A program made the position numbers and the translations under genes. The notes under the pieces were generated by a model that was not told the origin of the DNA, did no database searches, and worked only from the letters and a program-made list of their open reading frames with translations. DNA of 18,280 nt, taken from assembly GCA_022496185.1 (NCBI GenBank), contig WTXG01000495.1, positions 1 to 18,280 on the forward strand, in the 5' to 3' direction. This DNA comes from Multifurca ochricompacta. Taxonomy: Eukaryota; Basidiomycota; Agaricomycetes; Russulales; Russulaceae. Shown piece after piece: positions 7,428 through 16,652 of the stretch; within the stretch, counting starts at the first letter, position 1, and every line of letters begins with the position of its first letter.

Positions 7428-8928
7428 GTGGCTTCCAGCCGCAGTCAGACCCTCTTCCGAGAAGAACTCATCGAACGCAGAGACGAGAATAATCTTTCAC
7501 AGCAAGTACTTGGCTCTGCCGCCTGGAAAGACTTTGAGACCGAGTTTGGATACTACGTCTATTACGACGGAAGATACCAACCGGTAGAATACGACGACGA
7601 GAAAAGAGTCTGGTATTGTATCCGATATTCGGACAGTCGAAACTCTTGGGTCACAACCAGACCTGCCCCACCCGAATTTGGATTAGGCCCGTGGAGAGAA
7701 AACCCTCCGGCCATTGTCACGGACTCCGAACCAGAGGAGTACGTAGAAGAACATAGCGAAGAAGCACTGGTATTAGCGTCGTCTACAGCCCCAGTTGCAC
7801 CCGAAGTTGTCACGTTCAGAGCCCCTGCTTTGACAACTCCTCAGATCTCTATACAATCCACCGACACTGTCACCCCATTTTACCAGAACATGTCCACCAT
7901 TGCCGCCCAGCTTCCCGACCCTGCCCCACCTGCCCCGGTGGCGGCACCGCCAAACATCCCTCCCCCGTCTGGACGACTCTCAGGAGTGCTTCCCCAGACG
8001 TTCACCGGAGATCGTTCACAGAGCAAAAGTTTATGTTGGAGTTCACTACCTTCAAAAACTTCAACCACGACGTCCCCCAGATTATTAACCCCTTCAACGA
8101 GCCAACCTCTTTTTATCGCTAATCCGAGGAGAGGCCGTAGATGACTGGACGATGGAACAGTTGGAATGGTTGAACGAACAAATCGAGAGTGGTCGTCGTA
8201 CCACCAGCGAAGGCCTCTGGGAAACTATCGCCCAGAGGTTCAAAGATGCCTTTACAGACGGGCAAGCAAAGCAGAAAGCTGCTCGGGAACTGAAGACCCT
8301 AAAGATGGAGAAAGGAGAGTTAGACGCCTACGTGGCCAAGTTCAGAAGTCTAGCCAATCGAGCTGGCTATGACACCGATGAAGAGGCAACCCTGGACCTC
8401 TTCTCCCAGGGATTACCCAACCCACTGGTGAAGAATATTATCCAGTTCCACCACCCCAACGACTGGGATACGTGGGTTGATGCTGCTCGACGACAGCAGC
8501 AGGACTACTTGGACTTCCAGACACGCTTTGGAGTCGACACGAAGAAAGGAAAAACCCGTGACCAGTGGAAGGCAGCTTTCGGAGTCAAACCCACACATAC
8601 CAGTCAGAGGGATCCAAATGCCATGGATACCTCAGCCGACAGAACCAGAGCAAGGGTGGCCCTTACAGAGGATGAAAGGCAGACCCTGATGAAGGAAGGG
8701 CGGTGCTTTCGCTGCAAGGCACAAGGGCACATGTCTAGGGAATGCCCGAAGAAAGGAGCACGAGCGGCGGAAGCAACTGTCGCGCCGATTCATAACAACC
8801 CACCAACCGTCAGCAAAAAGACAACGAAAGAAGAAAAGGCGCAGGAGATATGGGCAAATATGATGAAAGAAAGTGAAGAAGTGCGAGCCATCTTGGTAGA
8901 GAAAGCGTTCGCAAAGAAGGATTTTTGA
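7428..8928 (+). pseudogene. gag: gag of element B, two frameshifts, GTG start
   Basis: Gag builds the virus-like particle and binds the element RNA. Conserved coding begins at the GTG at 7428 (V-ASSRSQTLF), which has A at -3 and G at +4; the frame is closed by a TAA at 7404-7406 and contains no ATG until 7890. Domains: a Tyr-rich N-terminal block, a Pro-rich linker, the helical retrotransposon Gag domain, and a CX2CX4HX4C knuckle (CFRCKAQGHMSREC) at 8704-8745. Comparison with A shows one base lost near 8025 (SQSK) and another near 8094 (NPFQRAN), so residues between are out of frame. The last codons are KKDF then TGA at 8926-8928, where pol takes over in the -1 frame. Family assignment is firm; whether GTG is the real start is inference. 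Confidence 0.88.
8919..8926 (+). promoter_or_regulatory. Candidate -1 frameshift site between gag and pol (element B)
   Basis: GGATTTTT immediately followed by the gag stop (gag codons GAT TTT TGA). The -1 frame is open through the stop and encodes GFLIGSNPSAWARALHVTS, a peptide matched in C. Slippage on the T run would join gag to pol. The +1 alternative meets a TAG after 19 codons in both B and C and is not conserved. Confidence 0.6.
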
Positions 8929-11900
8929 TTGGCTCAAACCCTTCGGCCTGGGCACGAGCACTACATGTAACCTCTGTGTATACTAGTCGCTTCAAATCTT
9001 TGAAAATACCAGTACATTCGAGACTACACAGAGGACGGCCGATCGCGACATCCTGATCGATTCAGGAGCTACCGACAACTTCATCAGCCCGAGAATGGTG
9101 AAAACCATGGGATTAGGGATGCTGGCATTACCCCAAGAAAAGAATATCTGGAATATTGACGGAACCGCCAATCGGGCTGGAAAAATCACACATTACACCG
9201 ACCTCAACGTCCAAGTGGGAGAAAGGACGAAAGCCATACGCTTCCTAGTTACCAACCTCGGCGGAGAAGATTTGGTCTTGGGATATCCCTGGCTTGCCGC
9301 ATTCGAACCAAAGATTAACTGGGGCGATGCGACAATGGACAAGGATTTTTACCCTGTGCTCATCACGTCACTAGGATACGATTACGTAGTCCGACATTCC
9401 TTGGCGCACAAGGTAGAGGTGAATGAGGAGGGCCCAGGAAATTGTTTCGTCACCAAAGCGTCAGAACTCGCGCAGAAAGCAGGAGAAGGACATGCAGAGA
9501 GAACATTTGAAGAAGTGGTGCCAGCAGAATATCATCGACACTGGAAAGTATTCTCGGAGGAGGAATCGCAACGTTTTCCCCCCGCACGACCATGGGACCA
9601 TGCCATTGACTTCATACCTGATACCCCATCAGCAATTGATTGTAAAATCTACCCATTGTCACAGGCAGAACAGACCGCACTCACGGCATTCCTCGAGGAA
9701 CATCTTGCAAAAGGATATATCCGTCCATCGAAGTCACCCTACGCGTCGCCATTCTTCTTCATTAAAAAGAAAGACGGCAAACTTCGACCTGTTCAGGATT
9801 ACCGACGGATAAATGCTTACACTGTAAAGAATGCCTACCCCTTGCCACTCATCTCCGAACTCATTGACACCATGAGGGATAAATCTCTGTTTTCCAAAAT
9901 GGACGTCCGATGGGGCTACAATAACATTCGGATCAAAGAAGGGGATCAGTGTAAAGCGGCTTTTAAAACCAATCAAGGACTCTTTGAACCGAACGTTATG
10001 TTCTTCGGCCTTACCAACTCCCCTGCCACCTTCCAATCAATGATGAACCACATATTCCGTGATCTCATTCTTACCGGCGAAGTAGTGGTTTATATGGATG
10101 ACATACTGGTGGCTACTGGAAACGATCTTACCCATCACCGAGAACGGGTACACCAAGTACTAGATATCCTACGCGAACATGACTTATACCTTAAACCCGC
10201 CAAATGCTCGTTTGAACAGTCAAGTGTGGAATACCTGGGAGTCATATTAGAAGGAGGACAGGTCCGAATGGACCCCGTAAAGGTGCAAGGAATTCGGGAA
10301 TGGCCAGTGCCTACATGTGTCAAGGACGTTCGATCTTTCATTGGGTTCTGTAATTTCTACCGACGCTTTGTTCGAGGTTTCTCAGGAATCGCTCAACCGC
10401 TAAACGGATTACTGAAAAAAGATGTCCCCTGGCATTGGGCAGAGGAACATCAAATGGCTTTTGAACAAATCCGCGACATTATTGGCTCAGAACCGGTCCT
10501 ATTACAACCAGACTTACAGAAACCCTTCGAACTCGAGGTCGACGCATCTCATTTTGCAAATGGCGCCGTACTGAATCAACGGGATACGGCGGGACTCCTT
10601 CACCCCGTAGCCTTCTACTCAGAAACATTCTCGCCAGCAGAGCGAAATTATGACATTTGGGACAGGGAATTACTGGCTATCGTGAAAGCACTGCGACATT
10701 GGCGACCATACCTAGCGGGGACTCCGCATAAAACTATTATTCACACCAATCATTCCAATCTACTGTACTGGAAAGAACCCCACAAGATCAGCAGACGAGT
10801 CGCTCGCGAAGTCTTGGAGTTGGAAGAATACAACTTCGTGCTCAAACACATTGCAGGAAGTCGCAATGCACGAGCTGACGCACTGTCGCGACGACCGGAT
10901 TTGAACGATGACGGGGAGGATAACACTAATGTCACAGTGCTCCCCGAAGAGGTCTTTGCAAAGACGGCGGTTGTCAGTCTTCATGATATGGATCTATGGG
11001 CCCAAGTATCCCAAAACATGAATCAGCAGTTATGCGAGGCATGGGCCGATGCACACACCTGAAAAGGATTGACGGCCTGTGGTGGAAGGACGGGGACCGA
11101 CTCGTTGTCACCGGTGGCGACAACATTAAGAGGGGGGTGATCCATTTTCACCACGACCTCCCCTCTGCAGGACACCCTGGCATTGCTAACACTTACGCTC
11201 TTGCCAAACGCGACTACTGGTGGCCAAACATGAAAAGGGATGTGGAGGAATAGTGAAGGGATGCGCAGACTGTCAGGCCAACAAAGTAAACACGCACCCG
11301 CAACCACCGGCACCATCCCCAATTACGCCGACAGCCTCACAACCATTCCAGACTATTGCCATGGATTTCATTGTCAAGCTTCCCACCTCCAGAGGTTTCG
11401 ACACAATCCTGACCATCACCGATCATGACTGTTCAAAGGCAGCGCTGTTCATACCCTGCAATGAGTCCATCACAGCAGAAGGAGTAGCCAAACTTTACCT
11501 AGATCACGTCTACAGACACTATGGCCTCCCTGAAAAGATCATCTCAGATCGCGACCCACGCTTTACGTCCGCGTTCGCCAGAGCGCTCTGTAAGACGTTG
11601 AATATCGCCCAGAACATCTCCACAGCGTATCACCCACAGACAGACGGACAGTCGGAAAGGACGAACCAATGGCTCGAACAATATCTTCGGTTCTGGTGCA
11701 ATGGACGGCAGGACGATTGGGCGGACTGGCTAGCAACAGCGGAGTTTGCCCACAACTCTTGGCCCAATGGAACCACGAAACACTCCCCGTTCTCACTCAT
11801 CATGGGGTGGACGCCCCGAGCCACATGGACGGGAAAACCAACAAATGTCCCTTCAGTCACAAGGCATATCGACCAATGGGAGGAGGTTAGGAAATTGGCC

Positions 11901-12404
11901 AACGAGAACCTGTTGAAGGCGCAAAGGACCCTGGCAGAGAAGCCTACACGGTTTACGCCTTATCAGACCAATGACATGGTATGGTTGGAAGGGAAGAATA
12001 TTCACACGTCACACCCAACCGCCAAACTAGCGCCCCGACGTCACGGACCCTTCAAGATAACAAGGAAGCTATCAGATGTGTCATATGAACTCGAACTTCC
12101 CCCCACATGGCGCATCCACCCGGTCTTCCATGCCAGACTGCTTACGCCCTACAAGGAGACATCTCTGCATGGAGAAAACTTCTCGAGACCCCCACCTGAC
12201 CTTATCGATGGAGAAGAAGAGTGGGAAATAGAACGCATTCTAGATTCCAAGCGGCAGGGCCGAGGGCGCAAATTATATTACCTGATTAAGTGGAAGGGAT
12301 TCCCAGCCTCTGACAATTCGTGGGAACCAGCCGGAGATATCTTTGCGCCGGTCCTTATCTCGGAGTTCCATGACCGACATCCAGAAGCGCCCAGAAACAG
12401 TTAA
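8922..12404 (+). pseudogene. pol: pol of element B: protease, RT, RNase H, integrase, chromodomain; three frameshifts
   Basis: Starts in the -1 frame of gag (GFLIGSNPSAWARALHVTS), then a lost base near 9015-9022 moves it to the frame open to 11062. Protease motif DSGATDNF is at about 9059. RT has the [10 protein letters not shown] and WGYNN blocks and YMDD at 10091-10102. RNase H has EVDAS, RELLAI and NARADALSR, but the usual Asp of the TDH motif is Asn (codon at 10748), which should damage catalysis. A lost base near 11055 makes a TGA at 11060; the integrase zinc-binding part follows in another frame, and a lost T creates the TAG at 11251. The integrase core from 11254 has D at 11364, D at 11547 and E at 11655 (DD35E), then a GPF motif and a chromodomain (about 12214-12390, EWEIERILDSK, YLIKWKGF, NSWEP). 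Product would act in reverse transcription and chromatin-directed integration; this copy cannot make it intact. Confidence 0.92.
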
Positions 12405-12441
12405 AAGGGAGAGCCCCAGACCCTCTTGATTTCCCCAGTAT

Positions 12442-13674
12442 ATGCCACTCCAGCAATTTACTACCACCGAACAATCGATCATGTCTTTCATCGCCGCCTC
12501 TGCTGCCGTTGACGCGTTTACCTCCCCCATGAATGTCGTCGAGAACTTCCTGTCTGCCCATCCGTCCACCCGTCCCTCTTCCCCCATTGATTATGAAGCT
12601 GCGGAAGCCCGTGTCAAGAACCAATCCCCCAACCCGAACGACGACTTTACCCACCGTGAGGAACCCCACCCCAACGACCTACTCAATGGAGAAATAGATG
12701 ATGAGGCCCCGGAGTTTCCTTTCATCCCCAACAATCCCAACTCGTCCATGTACTTCCCTCTGGAGATCACGATGGCTGACGGTTCCACGGCCATTGCCAA
12801 ATATATTTACTACACCAATGGAGGAATGGACGTGGCGGGATGCATGAAGAAGGATGGGCCAGTTTACGGGGCCCCGGTTTACTTGGAGGAAAGGTACACG
12901 GGACGACTTCATCATACACTAACCGATGAACAGTTGGGCCATCTGGCCGCGGAGGACTGTCGGGCCTTCGCAATCGACGAGGTGATGAACGACATGAGGT
13001 TGCCACGTCTCAAGGCGGAAGTCATGAGGTTGTGGAAGAGTATCACTTTGAGGAGGACGCTGAATCAGCAGTACAAGGAGCACGCGAAGATGATGGCAAG
13101 ACTGACGAATGGGATGTTCCAGTTGGAGTCGGAGATTGTGGATATCAGGAAGAGGTTGGAAGCAGGGGATGCGTACCAGACAATTGCTGAAAGGTACGCA
13201 GACACTTACGCACGACCCCTCCCTCCTCGTACACTGGGGGCCGCCCCGCCATTGCTGCCGAGCCGACTCAAGATGCCACGGTTGCATGAGAACCCACGCG
13301 GGGAAACCTGCTGGCGATGTGACAGCAAATACCACATCAGCTGGAATTGCCCTCTCAACCGCAAGTGGTGTCGACATTGCCGAAGCAATCTTCATTGGAG
13401 TCGGCACTGCATCTTTCGACGCGTAGGAGTGGCTCCAACAATCAATAATCCGTCAGGCTGGTGCGGCAAGTGCCTCCGTCACAACGCCAGGCATAAAGAA
13501 ATCGACTGCCCCATCTACGATCTGTGCCGCACCTGTGGTCAGCGCGGCCCGTATGGATTCCTCCGAACTCACGCCTGTCCGCAGGAGTTAGAGTCGTACA
13601 GCACGGATGACCGTAATGTAGCTGACGACTACCTGGAGCTGATTCAGGATGATGACGGTACGAGTCGTTTCTAG
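12442..13674 (+). CDS. ORF3 of element B: CCHC zinc-knuckle/coiled-coil protein of unknown function (410 aa)
   Basis: An uninterrupted ORF lying 37 bases after the pol stop and ending 17 bases before the polypurine tract, so it is internal to the element and in the position of env in other retroelements. Residues 1-110 are Pro/Asp/Asn-rich and look disordered. Residues about 110-190 contain a compact region (PLEITMADGSTAIAKYIYY). Residues about 192-248 are predicted by eye to be a coiled coil (LKAEVMRLWK to VDIRKRLEAGD). The C-terminal third has CX2CX4HX4C clusters at 290-303 and 310-323, a CX2CX6HX4C cluster at 341-356 and a looser one at 362-379. I see no signal peptide or membrane segment, so it is not a typical Env. 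A second Met at codon 14 (12481) could also start it. RNA or DNA binding is likely from the zinc knuckles; its role, such as a second nucleocapsid or an anti-silencing factor, is inference. Confidence 0.85.
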   Translation: MPLQQFTTTEQSIMSFIAASAAVDAFTSPMNVVENFLSAHPSTRPSSPIDYEAAEARVKNQSPNPNDDFTHREEPHPNDLLNGEIDDEAPEFPFIPNNPNSSMYFPLEITMADGSTAIAKYIYYTNGGMDVAGCMKKDGPVYGAPVYLEERYTGRLHHTLTDEQLGHLAAEDCRAFAIDEVMNDMRLPRLKAEVMRLWKSITLRRTLNQQYKEHAKMMARLTNGMFQLESEIVDIRKRLEAGDAYQTIAERYADTYARPLPPRTLGAAPPLLPSRLKMPRLHENPRGETCWRCDSKYHISWNCPLNRKWCRHCRSNLHWSRHCIFRRVGVAPTINNPSGWCGKCLRHNARHKEIDCPIYDLCRTCGQRGPYGFLRTHACPQELESYSTDDRNVADDYLELIQDDDGTSRF

Positions 13675-13691
13675 CCGGGACTGCTAGAACC

Positions 13692-13705
13692 AGAAGAGGG
13701 GGTGA
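13692..13705 (+). promoter_or_regulatory. Polypurine tract of element B
   Basis: AGAAGAGGGGGTGA, almost all purine, immediately before the 3' LTR. It would prime plus-strand DNA synthesis after RNase H cleavage. Confidence 0.8.
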
Positions 13706-14280
13706 TGTTACGAACCCCGTCCTCTCCTGTATTCTTTTTCTTGCCCAACGATGACCCCTCCCTACCGCCTACGCTTCATTACCAGATCACGTCTCCATCG
13801 TGGGACCCGTCACATGCCCTTCGTCCATCCCCGTGACTCACTTGATTGTTCTTGTTTACCCGTCTCTTTCTTCCCTTATCACTTATCTTCTTATCATACG
13901 ACCGGACATTTACTTAATTCCCTATCAGTAGAAGCCAGGCTTTACGCCCTCCGCTTTCAGATATTCGGGCCCACTTGACTCCGTACTCTTATCTCGTAGA
14001 CGCCCACCGCTTTACGTATATAAGTTCGCCCTAGCTACCCAGTAGACCTTAGACTCGACTTATTGAATACATCGGTGCTTGTCTTCTGGACACCCCTTGA
14101 ACGCTTGACTCGATCGTCTCAGCACTTCTGGTGCTCTCCGCTTAACATTGTCTTCAAGTGCAGCCTTGTTGACTTTGACTCTTTTCACCCGAACTCCAAG
14201 GGATCTTATTGGTCCCTTATCTGACTACGAACGAGCGCTGTCACACAAGTCGTGTGGAACGTCCCGCACCGGACGTAACA
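13706..14280 (+). repeat. 3' LTR of element B
   Basis: 575 bp, TGTTACG...CGTAACA, three differences from the 5' LTR (two transitions and one single-base indel). TATATAA at 14017-14023 and AGACTCGACTT at 14051-14061 repeat the promoter and R start. Its right edge abuts the integrase coding region of element C without a duplicated target. Confidence 0.95.
14017..14023 (+). promoter_or_regulatory. TATA box of the B 3' LTR
   Basis: TATATAA, same context and 28-base spacing to AGACTCGACTT as in the 5' LTR. From here transcription would read out of B into element C on its antisense strand. Confidence 0.6.
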
Positions 14281-16652
14281 CGCATCCCTTGACATATGCT
14301 TCTACATCCTTCTTCATGTTTGGCCACCAGTAGTCACGTTTGGCCAGAGCATAGGTATTGGTGATGCCTGGATGTCCTGCAGAGGGAAGATTGTGGTGAA
14401 AATGGATCACCCCCCTCTTAATGTTGTCACCACTGGTGACAACCAGCCTATCCTCATCTTTCCACCAAAGACCGTTCTTCATTTTCAGGTTGTGAGGTTC
14501 CACCCAGGATTTGCACAATTCCTGGTTCATGTTCTGTGTCACTTGGGCCCATAAATCCATGTCGTGAAGGCTAACAACTGCTGTCTTTGCAAAGACATCT
14601 TCTGGTAAGACCGTAATATTGTCATTGTCATTTTCTCCTTCATCACTACCAGCTGGTCTGGATAGGGTGTCTGCACGTGCATTGCAAGCTCCCAGGAGGT
14701 GTTTGAGCGTAAAGTTGTATTCTTCTAGCTCCAAAACTTCATGTGCTACCCATTGGCTAATTTTATGAGGTTCTTGCCAGTAGAGGAGATTGGAGTGGTC
14801 CATATAGATGATAGTTTTATGTGGGGATCCAGCCAAGTATGGCCGCCAGTGTCCCAGTGCCTTCATGATAGCCAACAGTTCTCTATCCCAAATGTCATAA
14901 TTCCTTTCTGCTGACAAAAAGGTTTCTGAATAAAATGCAACAGGGTGGAGAATTCCTGCGCCATCACATTGTGAGAGAACAGCCCCATTGGCGTACATAG
15001 AGGCATCGACTTCAAGTTCAAACAGCTTTTCCAGATCAGGTTGGATAAGAACGGGTTCCAAACTGATGATTGTTTTTATCCAATCAAAAGCCTCTTGTTG
15101 TGGCGTGTCCCAATGCCAGGGTATGTCCTTTTTTAATAAGTCATTTAGTGGTTGGGCAATGGCTGAAAATCCCTTGATGAATCATCGATAAAAGTTACAG
15201 AAACCAATAAATGATCTGATGTCCTTGGTACATCGGGGTATGGACCATTCCCAAATTCCTTGTACCTTCACAGGGTCCATGTGTACTTGACTGCCTTCTA
15301 GAATGACCCCAAGGTATTTGATGCTGGTTTGTTCAAATGAACACTTGGCTGGTTTCAAATAGAGGTTGTGTTTGGCCAAGATGTCTAATACTTCATGGAC
15401 ACAAGTATGATGGTGATTAATATCATTTCCGGTAGCCACTAGGATGTTGTCCATATATATGACTACTTCTTCTGTAAGGATCAGGTCTTGGAAAATATGA
15501 TTCATCATCAATTGGAAGGTTGCGGGCAAGTTGGTTAGGCCGAAGAACATGACATTGGGTTTGAAAAGTCCTTGATTTGTCTTGAAGGCAGCTTTGGGCT
15601 GGTCGCCTTCTCGGATACAAATATTGTTGTAACCCCAACGGACATCCATTTTTGAAAATAAAGCCTTGTCATGCATTTTATTGATGATTTCAGAGATCAG
15701 TGGGAGTGGGTAGTTGTTTTTCACTGTAAGTTCATTAATCTGTCAATAGTCTTGTACCAGTTGTAGCTTTCCATCCTTCTTTTTGATGAAGAAGAAGGGC
15801 AAGGCATAAGGGGAGTTAGAAGGTCATATATACCCTTTTGCCAAGTGTTCTTCCAGGAAGATAGAGAGCACTTCCTTTTCTGGTTGAGACAATGGATAGA
15901 TCTTGCAATCTACCAACTGAGGAGCATCTGGGATGAAGTCAATGGCGTGGTCCCAGGGTTGAGAAGGAGGGAAGCATTGTGATTCCTCCTCTGAGAAGAC
16001 CTTCCAATGTTGGTGATATTCGGTGGGGACCACTTCTTCAAACATCTTTTCTGGGTTCTTTTGTGCTTCTGCCTGAGCCAGCTCCAATGCTTTCATGACA
16101 TAGCAGTACACCTGATCCACAGGTTCCACATCACTCCAGGTGATGGCTGATCCCATGATGATGGCATGGGTGAGAGGGTGTCATGCAGCATAATTGTATC
16201 CCAGGGATGTAATGATAACCAGGTAAAAGTCCTTGTCCATGGTTGCTTCTGCCCAGTTGATTTTTGGTTCAAATGCTGCCAGCCATGGATATCCCAAAAC
16301 CATATCTTCATCTCCTAGATCTGTAATGAGGAAATGGAGTTGTTTAGTCTGCTCCCCAACCTGTACCTCCAAATCACAGCAATGTGTGATCTTTCTGGCT
16401 TTGTTAGCCATCCCATCTATGTTCCAAATGTTTTTCTCCTGGGGGAGTAATTGTGTCCCCAATCCTAGTGCCCTCTGGAGTCATTGACTGATGAAATTGT
16501 CCGTCGCTCTGGAGTCTATTAATATCCATCTGTCAGCTGTCTTCTGTTTGGTTTCAAAGTGTACTGGTATTTTTAGAGACTTGAAATGACTAGTGTACAC
16601 AGAAGTTACATGAAGTGCTCTTGCCCAGGCCGGTGGGGTTGAGCTGATCAAA
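14281..16652 (-). pseudogene. pol: pol of element C, decayed
   Basis: Begins in the -1 frame of gag (GFLISSTPPAWARALHVTS), then protease with DSRATDNF, so the catalytic-loop Gly of DSGA is Arg. RT blocks [11 protein letters not shown] and MFFGLTNLPATFQ are present, but the catalytic YMDD is YMDN (plus-strand complement near 15446). RNase H retains EVDAS, RELLAI and the MDH Asp that B has lost. The integrase zinc-binding region (HFHHNLPSAGHPGI, then YWWPNMKKDV and KGC) is cut at 14281, so there is no integrase core or chromodomain. In-frame TGA codons (minus strand) lie at 15182-15184, 15743-15745, 15824-15826, 16181-16183 and 16491-16493; all match Arg codons in A or B. The longest intact piece is 15061-14228. 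Not functional. Confidence 0.9.

Larger units (their letters stand above)
6833..14280 (+). mobile_element. Element B: Ty3/Gypsy chromovirus with both LTRs and an extra ORF
   Basis: A structurally complete element of 7448 bp: 5' LTR, primer-binding site, gag, pol (protease, RT, RNase H, integrase, chromodomain), a third ORF, polypurine tract and 3' LTR. The two LTRs differ at only three positions that I can see, which points to a recent insertion. Gag and pol nevertheless hold about five single-base frameshifts and one catalytic replacement. The bases outside the LTRs, GATCC on the left and CGCAT on the right, do not form a target-site duplication, and the flanks are two unrelated broken elements. 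Confidence 0.95.

Noticed and set aside
8926..8990. +1 frameshift at TTT TGA (antizyme-like) as the gag-pol joint
   Set aside because: The +1 frame meets TAG after 19 codons in B and at the homologous place in C, and its peptide is not shared, whereas the -1 frame is open and conserved.
13109..13426. Overlapping ORFs in other frames and on the other strand across gag, pol and ORF3
   Set aside because: They overlap well-supported domains, lack family motifs and have no independent start context; typical of GC-richer coding sequence.
12442..13674. ORF3 as an env-like gene
   Set aside because: No signal peptide, no transmembrane segment, no glycosylated ectodomain pattern; CCHC clusters point to nucleic-acid binding instead.
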